From Tessaracoccus flavescens (lineage in GTDB: Bacteria > Actinomycetota > Actinomycetes > Propionibacteriales > Propionibacteriaceae), in the NCBI RefSeq assembly GCF_001998865.1, contig NZ_CP019607.1, positions 434,001-498,000 of the forward strand: DNA of 64,000 nucleotides, in the 5' to 3' direction. How positions within the stretch are numbered: the first letter of the stretch is position 1; every line of letters starts with the position of its first letter. A program made the position numbers and the translations under genes. Of the stretch, positions 58,889-64,000 are shown piece by piece. A model generated the notes under the pieces. That model was not told where the DNA came from. It ran no database searches and saw nothing but the letters and a program-made list of their open reading frames with translations.

Positions 58889-61249
58889 GTGGACGAGCGC
58901 CTCACCGCGGCACGGAGGGCGCGCGACGCCCTCGCCTCCGACGGCATCCACTTCGTCCCCGTGCGCCACCACTCCCCCGCGTGCGCGCGGGCAGCGGCGT
59001 CCCTGATCGACGCCGTCTCCCCTGCCGCGGTGTTGATCGAGGGCCCCCGGCACTACGACTCGCTCCTCGACGATCTCCAGTCCGAGGAGACGTCACCGCC
59101 TGTGGCCGTACTCACGGTGCGCGGCGAGGGGCGCGGACGGGCCTCGTCCCTTTATCCGATGGCCGACTTCTCTCCCGAATGGGTGGCGCTGCGGAGGGCG
59201 GGCGAGCTGGGTGTGCCCGTCGGCTTCATCGATCTGGATGAGCAGGATCGACCCGAGCTCGACGACGAGAGTCGGGTCCTCCAGTCGGAGCGCTACCTCG
59301 CGCAGAGCCGCACCGTCGCCGACCTGGCTGTGCGGCTCGGCTGCCGCGACCACGACGAGCTGTGGGAACACCTGTTCGAGGTGCGCGACGACGCCGAGCC
59401 GACGGCGCTGCTGGACGAGGTCTTCGTCTGGAGCGCCCTCGCGCGGCTCGACTACGAACCCGAGGTGCTCGCGGGTGAAGGGTCGCTGCGGCGCGAGGCC
59501 CGCATGATTGAGACGATCCGCGCCTGGCGCGACCGGGTGGAGGGCCCGCTGGTCGTGGTCACCGGGGCGTTCCACACCCTCGCCCTCGTCGAGGGGCTCG
59601 CCGACCTGCCGGGGCGGCCCGAGCTGCCCGCCAACGACGCCGGATCCTCGCCGGCCGCGGCGGAGTCGTGGGTGGTGCCCATCACACACGCCGACCTCGA
59701 CGGCCTGCGGGGCTACTCGGCCGGGATGCCTGCGCCGAGCTTCTGGCAACGGATCTGGGACACGGGAGCGGATCGGGGTCAGGTGGCGACGGGCTTCATC
59801 CTCGACGTCGTCGCGAGGGCGAACCAGGCAGAGGCGGACGCGCCGATCAGCTTCGCCTCTGTGCAGGAGGCCGTCCTGCAGGCCCGTCGACTCGCGGAGC
59901 TGCGCGGGCATCCCTGGCCTTCGCGTACCGACGTCCTCGACGCCATCACCTCGTGTCTCGTCGACGAGGCGGTCAGCCCTTCCCTCCGCGACGCCGTCGC
60001 CCACGAGCTCGCGGTGCGGGTACCGGGGAGCGTGGCGAGCGGCAGCCGCACGCCCCCCATCGTGTCGGAGGCCAGGGAGACGGCCCGCTCGCTGCGGCTC
60101 GTGATCGACGACGCCGCCCCGCATTCGACCACGCTGGACATCGCGCGCAGCGATCGGGCGCGCACCAGGAGCCGGTTCCTGCACCTCCTCGGGCTGCTCG
60201 GGGTGCCGTTCGCCCGTCGGGTGAGCGGCCCCGACCTGATCGCAGGGGTGGGCGCCCAGTTTCTCACCGAGCGCTGGGACTACCACTGGACCCCGGCCGT
60301 GGAGGCTGCGCTCGCCGCCCTGATGACCCGTGGCGCGACCCTCACCGCGGCTGCGGCGACGACACTCGGCACCCTGCTGGAGGAACTGGAGGGTGCCCGC
60401 GAGTCCGCGCCGGTCACCGACCTGCTCGTCCGCGCCGCCCTGACCGGGCAGGACGATCGGGTGGAGGACCTGCTCCGCGTGCTCGCCTCCCTCATCGACC
60501 AGGATCCGGCGCTCGGCTCCGTGCTCGCCACCGGCACCCGGCTGCTGAACCTGCATCGGGCCCAGTCGATGCTGCGGCTGCGGAGGCCGGAACAGGTCCT
60601 TCCGCTGCTCGGAGGGGCCGTGGCCCAGGCGGCCTACCTGCTTCCCGACCTCGCCTCCGTCCGCCGCGAGAATGAGGTTGACGCCGTCGGACAGCTCGTG
60701 GCGGTCAGGCGGTTGCTGCGCGACCTCGACGGGGTCGACGGCGTCGATCCGGCACCGCTTGGCGAGGCGCTGCGCCGCCTGCGCCACCCGGACACGGCGC
60801 CTGCCGTCCGCGGAGCCGCGCTCGCGGTGGGGGTCGCGGCCGGCGAGCTGTCGGACTCCGACCTCGCCCACGAGCTCCGGGCCGGCTTCGCGCCCGGGGC
60901 CGAACCTGGCGTCGCCGCGCGGATGCTGACCGGAATGCTGCACGCCGCCCCCGAACTCCTCGTCCACTCCGACGAGCTCTTCGCGGCGGCCGACCGGGCG
61001 CTGCTCGACGCCTCCCCGGAGGTGTTCCTCGACGTCCTGCCGGAGCTGCGCCGGGCGTTCACCTACCTCAAACCGGTCGAGACCTCCACGGTCGCGGCGA
61101 AGGTCGCGGCGCTCGGTGACGTGGACGCCGTCGCACTCGACGCACGGGTCGCGGCCACGGAGGCGGAGCTGCGCACCGGCATGGAGTTGGAGCGACGCCT
61201 CCTCGACTCCCTGCGCGACGCGGGGCTCTCCGGATGGGTGGCGTCGTGA
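58889..61249 (+). CDS. DUF5682 protein (YehM-like)
   Basis: 786-residue protein starting VDERLTAARRARDALASD. The N-terminal domain has the DUF5682 hallmark HFVPVRHHSPACARAA followed by VLIEGPRHYDSLLDDL, with LTVRGEGRGRAS and a Gly-Phe-Ile-Asp-Leu-Asp segment (GFIDLDEQ). Conserved His and Glu suggest a hydrolase-like site, possibly metal-dependent, but no activity is proven. The C-terminal half is Ala/Leu-rich and helical. GTG start one base after the MoxR stop; the upstream longer frame is shadow. The stop overlaps the VWA gene as GTGA. Confidence 0.82.
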   Translation: MDERLTAARRARDALASDGIHFVPVRHHSPACARAAASLIDAVSPAAVLIEGPRHYDSLLDDLQSEETSPPVAVLTVRGEGRGRASSLYPMADFSPEWVALRRAGELGVPVGFIDLDEQDRPELDDESRVLQSERYLAQSRTVADLAVRLGCRDHDELWEHLFEVRDDAEPTALLDEVFVWSALARLDYEPEVLAGEGSLRREARMIETIRAWRDRVEGPLVVVTGAFHTLALVEGLADLPGRPELPANDAGSSPAAAESWVVPITHADLDGLRGYSAGMPAPSFWQRIWDTGADRGQVATGFILDVVARANQAEADAPISFASVQEAVLQARRLAELRGHPWPSRTDVLDAITSCLVDEAVSPSLRDAVAHELAVRVPGSVASGSRTPPIVSEARETARSLRLVIDDAAPHSTTLDIARSDRARTRSRFLHLLGLLGVPFARRVSGPDLIAGVGAQFLTERWDYHWTPAVEAALAALMTRGATLTAAAATTLGTLLEELEGARESAPVTDLLVRAALTGQDDRVEDLLRVLASLIDQDPALGSVLATGTRLLNLHRAQSMLRLRRPEQVLPLLGGAVAQAAYLLPDLASVRRENEVDAVGQLVAVRRLLRDLDGVDGVDPAPLGEALRRLRHPDTAPAVRGAALAVGVAAGELSDSDLAHELRAGFAPGAEPGVAARMLTGMLHAAPELLVHSDELFAAADRALLDASPEVFLDVLPELRRAFTYLKPVETSTVAAKVAALGDVDAVALDARVAATEAELRTGMELERRLLDSLRDAGLSGWVAS

Positions 61250-62370
61250 GCGACCACGCGGAGCGAGGCCGGAGATGGCGGCTGGTGCTCGGCCGCTACG
61301 CCGACGACGGCCTCGGCGGCGGCCTCTCCGCCACGGACGCCGACCTCGACACGGCGCTAGGCTTCGTGTTCGACCGCGAGTACGGCTCCCGTGATCTGCT
61401 CACCTCCGGGACGGGGGCTGGCCGCTCGTCGCAGGGGATCGCGGCCCTGACCTGGCTCGCCAGATCGAAGGAACTGTTTCCCGCCTCCACGCTCGAGCGC
61501 CTGCAGGCCAGCGCCATCGCCGACTACGGCATCACGGAACTGCTCCGCGACCCCGAGGTGGCGGAGCAGCTTGAGCCGACGCCGGAGCTCGGGGCGGCGC
61601 TGCTCGCCACAAGGGGCCGACTCGATCGCGGGACAGAGGAGGGCCTGCGTCGGATCATCTCCAAGGTGGTCGAGCAGATCGTCGAGCGCCTGCGCACCAG
61701 CTTCCGCAACCACCTGACCGGGCGGCGCAACCGCTTCCGCCGCTCCCAGCAGAAGGTCAGGCAGAACTTCGACTGGCGTCGCACGATCGCCGCGAACCTG
61801 CGCAATGTCGACCCCGAAACGGGGAAGCTGCTGGTCAGCGACCTGCGGTTCAACTCCCGCGAGCGGCGCAGGCTGCCCTGGCACGTGATCCTCTGCGTGG
61901 ATCAGAGCGGGTCGATGGCCTCCTCAGTCCTCTACAGCGCGGTGTGCGCGAGCATCCTCGCCTCACTGCCGGGCGTCGAGGTGACGCTGCTGCTGTTCGA
62001 CACGCGGGTGGTCGATCTCACCCACCTGGCCGACGACCCGGTGGCCGTCCTGATGACCGCCCAACTCGGCGGCGGGACCGACATCGCCTCCGTGATCGGC
62101 CTCGCCGCCTCGAAGATCACCAACCCGCGACGCACGGTCGTCACGCTGATCAGCGACTTCGGGGAGGGCGGTTCGGTCAGCCAGTTGATGCGACGCGTCG
62201 GCGAACTCAACGGTCAGGGCGTCACCCTGCTCGGGCTCGCCGCGCTCGACGAGGAGGCCACGCCGAGCTACGACCGGAGGGTCGCCTCCATGCTCGCCGA
62301 CCGCGGGATGCACATCGCGGCGCTCACCCCCGACCGCTTCGCCGAATGGCTCGCGGAGGTGATGGGGTGA
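61246..62370 (+). CDS. VWA domain protein (YehP-like)
   Basis: 374-residue protein with a C-terminal von Willebrand A domain. The MIDAS motif is DQSGS (D219, S221, S223), the Thr is in LGGGTDIASV and the third-loop Asp in ISDFGEGG, so metal binding should be intact. The N-terminal part is helical, with an Arg-rich segment (GRRNRFRRSQQKVRQNFDWR) that could bind nucleic acid or acidic protein. It starts at a GTG in a GTGA overlap with the DUF5682 stop, and its own stop overlaps the SWIM gene as GTGA. Likely the client or adaptor of the MoxR ATPase. Confidence 0.88.
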   Translation: MSDHAERGRRWRLVLGRYADDGLGGGLSATDADLDTALGFVFDREYGSRDLLTSGTGAGRSSQGIAALTWLARSKELFPASTLERLQASAIADYGITELLRDPEVAEQLEPTPELGAALLATRGRLDRGTEEGLRRIISKVVEQIVERLRTSFRNHLTGRRNRFRRSQQKVRQNFDWRRTIAANLRNVDPETGKLLVSDLRFNSRERRRLPWHVILCVDQSGSMASSVLYSAVCASILASLPGVEVTLLLFDTRVVDLTHLADDPVAVLMTAQLGGGTDIASVIGLAASKITNPRRTVVTLISDFGEGGSVSQLMRRVGELNGQGVTLLGLAALDEEATPSYDRRVASMLADRGMHIAALTPDRFAEWLAEVMG

Positions 62371-64000
62371 CCGACTGGCTGCAGGGGTGGGGCGCCTGGG
62401 ACGACGAGGCGCTGGCCGCGCTGACCTCCAAGGGCCTCGTCCGCCGTGCCGCGAAGGCGGTCGCCGACGCCCGGCTCCACAACGTTCAGGGCGACTCGGC
62501 GGTCGTCGAGACGGGAGGCTTCGCCGTCACCATCGGCCCCCGTGGGCCGGCCGCCGCGAGCTGCCCCTGCCCGGCTGCGGGAGTCTGCGTGCACATCCTC
62601 ACCGCGGCGATGCTCGCCAGGAGCGCCGCACTCGACGACGCCGAGGCGACGGACCCGCTCGAGGACCTGCTCTCCATCGAGCCCTCCGCGTGGTGCCGGG
62701 AGGCAGGCGCAGCAGCCGTCCGGACGGCGCTCGCCTCGTCGCCCGAACCGGAGGGCGCGGAGCTCACCCAGGTCGACGGCCGACTACGGATCGCGTGGCC
62801 GGGCGCCGATCCGGTGACCTATGCGCCCGGCCAGGGACTCGCCGGGATGTCCTCCCCCGCTCCCCGCTCGCGTTGGTCCGCGCTGCACCTCGAGGCCGTC
62901 GCACGGGCGTTCATCGCCTCCGGTCGACGGTGGGACTGGCCGCAGCGCTTCCTGGAGGAGGCAAAGTCCCGCGCCGAAGAGGACCGCCCGGTCGCCCTGC
63001 TCGGGCGCGTGCGGTCCTGGCTCGGCAGCATCGTCGAGGACGGCCTCGCCGACCTCGGCCCCTCATCGCTGGCCTCCCTCACCGAACTGCGCACCGAGCT
63101 CCGCGCTGCCCGGCTCCCCCGGCTCGCGGGAATGCTCGGCACGACGGTCGGTCACCTCGAGGCGCTCTCGCGCCGCGACGACGGAACAGACGACGCGACG
63201 GTGCTCGAGTCGATCGCCCGCGCATGGGCCCTGAGCGTCGCCGTCGAGGACTCGTTCCCGGACGCGCTGACCGGTCGCTCCGCCGACACGTCCGGCGGCG
63301 AACTGGAACTGTTCGTGCTCGGTGCCACCTGGTGGGAATCGGGCTCGGGGTCCCGGGGGGTCGACGTGGCGCTGTGGGATCCCGCCTCGTCCCGCTCCCT
63401 GACCACCACAGTCGGGCGTGCCGCCGGGCAGGACCCCACCTTCACCCGCTCCCTCGACACGGTCCAGCTGTGGGGTCTTCCCGTGCGGGCTCTGCTCGGA
63501 CACCTGGTCCGGATCCCGCAGGCGCGTCTGAGGCCGGACGGATCGGTCGCCCCGACCGCCGTCGAGCGGGCCGTTCCGCAGCGGCGGATCACCCTCGACG
63601 AGCTCGCCACCATCGGCGCCCACACCGCCTTCGCCGACCTGACCGCCGACCCGTTCGGCGGTGGAAGGGGCGGGCCGATCCTGCTGCGACCTGATGAAAG
63701 GGGAACGCTGACGATCGACGAACCCCGTCAGGCCGTCCTGTGGAGCGTCCCGTCCGGGGAAGCGACGCTCACGCTGAGGGCGCCTGCCCTGCGCGCGAAC
63801 CGGGGCAGGCTCGAACGGATCCAGGACCTGGTCGAGTTCGGCCGCCCGATCGAGGCCATCGTTGCGGTGCCCCGGGTGCACCGCAACGTCATGGGCTGGG
63901 ACCCGGTGGCGGTGTTCGTCAACGGCAGCCGTGGCACGTTGCGCGCGGTGAGCCTCGACTTCGAGGGGGCCGTGGCTGCCACGCGGCGCAACCGATGGCT
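62367..64000 (+). CDS. SWIM zinc finger protein (YehQ-like), partial
   Basis: Open to the window end, at least 544 residues. Near the N-terminus it has the SWIM zinc-binding pattern C66-x-C68-x5-C74-x-H76 (CPCPAAGVCVH). The rest is helix- and Ala/Arg/Leu-rich with no other motif I can name. The GTG lies in a GTGA overlap with the VWA stop. Together with the four preceding genes it completes the yehI/L/M/P/Q set. SWIM domains bind DNA or protein; here the partner is unknown. C-terminus lies beyond the window. Confidence 0.82.
   Translation, partial: MTDWLQGWGAWDDEALAALTSKGLVRRAAKAVADARLHNVQGDSAVVETGGFAVTIGPRGPAAASCPCPAAGVCVHILTAAMLARSAALDDAEATDPLEDLLSIEPSAWCREAGAAAVRTALASSPEPEGAELTQVDGRLRIAWPGADPVTYAPGQGLAGMSSPAPRSRWSALHLEAVARAFIASGRRWDWPQRFLEEAKSRAEEDRPVALLGRVRSWLGSIVEDGLADLGPSSLASLTELRTELRAARLPRLAGMLGTTVGHLEALSRRDDGTDDATVLESIARAWALSVAVEDSFPDALTGRSADTSGGELELFVLGATWWESGSGSRGVDVALWDPASSRSLTTTVGRAAGQDPTFTRSLDTVQLWGLPVRALLGHLVRIPQARLRPDGSVAPTAVERAVPQRRITLDELATIGAHTAFADLTADPFGGGRGGPILLRPDERGTLTIDEPRQAVLWSVPSGEATLTLRAPALRANRGRLERIQDLVEFGRPIEAIVAVPRVHRNVMGWDPVAVFVNGSRGTLRAVSLDFEGAVAATRRNRW

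Noticed and set aside
1..64000. CRISPR arrays, tRNA/rRNA genes, insertion sequences, phage genes, riboswitches
   Set aside because: No repeat-spacer pattern, no tRNA-like cloverleaf sequence, no transposase or integrase coding and no recognisable riboswitch core was seen by eye; a tRNAscan-SE and Infernal/Rfam run would settle it.

Overview
The window is chromosomal DNA from a high-GC Gram-positive bacterium of the Actinomycetota. Codons end overwhelmingly in G or C, GTG starts are common, and coding is very dense. Markers of this phylum include DUF3040, a Mycobacterium-type class II DAHP synthase, the QcrCAB/CtaE branch of the respiratory chain, DnaE2 with DUF6504 and a SAV_6107-type HEPN protein, a PASTA kinase, MacRS-PlsC and a sunset-domain protein. 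The family Propionibacteriaceae or a relative is plausible, but the sequence alone does not fix it. No rRNA, tRNA, CRISPR array, transposase, phage gene or replication origin was seen. No stretch above 300 bases lacks a gene.

Layout. (1) 1-7561, minus strand: division and cell-wall (dcw) operon mraZ-rsmH-ftsL-ftsI-murE-murF-mraY, mostly translationally coupled, with five 10-bp tandem MraZ-type repeats upstream. (2) 7837-12693, plus: moxR-DUF58-transglutaminase (TgpA-like) operon, then DUF3040. (3) 12696-19612, minus: a CueP-like copper protein behind a CsoR-like palindrome, an HNH endonuclease, and an operon DUF6504-HEPN-dnaE2-dinB with a near-perfect actinobacterial LexA box (SOS mutagenesis). 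(4) 19666-23711: a sortase with a frameshifted cell-wall-anchored substrate candidate, an FAD protein, and a CcdA (frameshifted)/DsbA thiol-redox pair. (5) 23855-31107: HelD-like helicase, metF, polyprenyl diphosphate synthase, CtpE-like P-type ATPase and a ThiE/TenI-like protein. (6) 31344-39694: PASTA Ser/Thr kinase, a membrane protein with a His-rich segment, threonine aldolase, aroG, and macR-macS-plsC. (7) 39742-49365: esterase, NlpC/P60 hydrolase, small Cys-rich protein, DEDDh/GIY-YIG nuclease, cyclophilin, VOC protein, sunset-domain protein, AlkZ/YcaQ-like glycosylase, prepilin peptidase, trpD and a receiver-only protein. (8) 49591-53942: ctaE-qcrC-qcrA-qcrB. (9) 54092-64000, running off the end: DUF4132-MoxR-DUF5682-VWA-SWIM.

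From recall, most of regions 1 and 5-8 follow the same order as the Mycobacterium tuberculosis locus mraY...mraZ - metF-like - idsA2 - pknL - aroG - plsC - NlpC/P60 - exonuclease - trpD - ctaE-qcrCAB. That makes it a conserved actinobacterial backbone. The copper/SOS/sortase/thiol-redox block and the terminal DUF4132 cluster then look like lineage-specific additions.

The most interesting system is the last one: five tightly coupled genes in the same order as the uncharacterised E. coli yehI-yehL-yehM-yehP-yehQ locus. They encode a HEAT-like giant protein, an AAA+ ATPase, a putative hydrolase, a VWA metal-binding protein and a SWIM zinc-binding protein. Other points worth following are the LexA-controlled mutagenesis operon with an intact DinB beside DnaE2, the MraZ and CsoR operators, two single-base frameshifts, and a recurring TANNNT box 6-7 nt before start codons, which suggests widespread leaderless transcripts.
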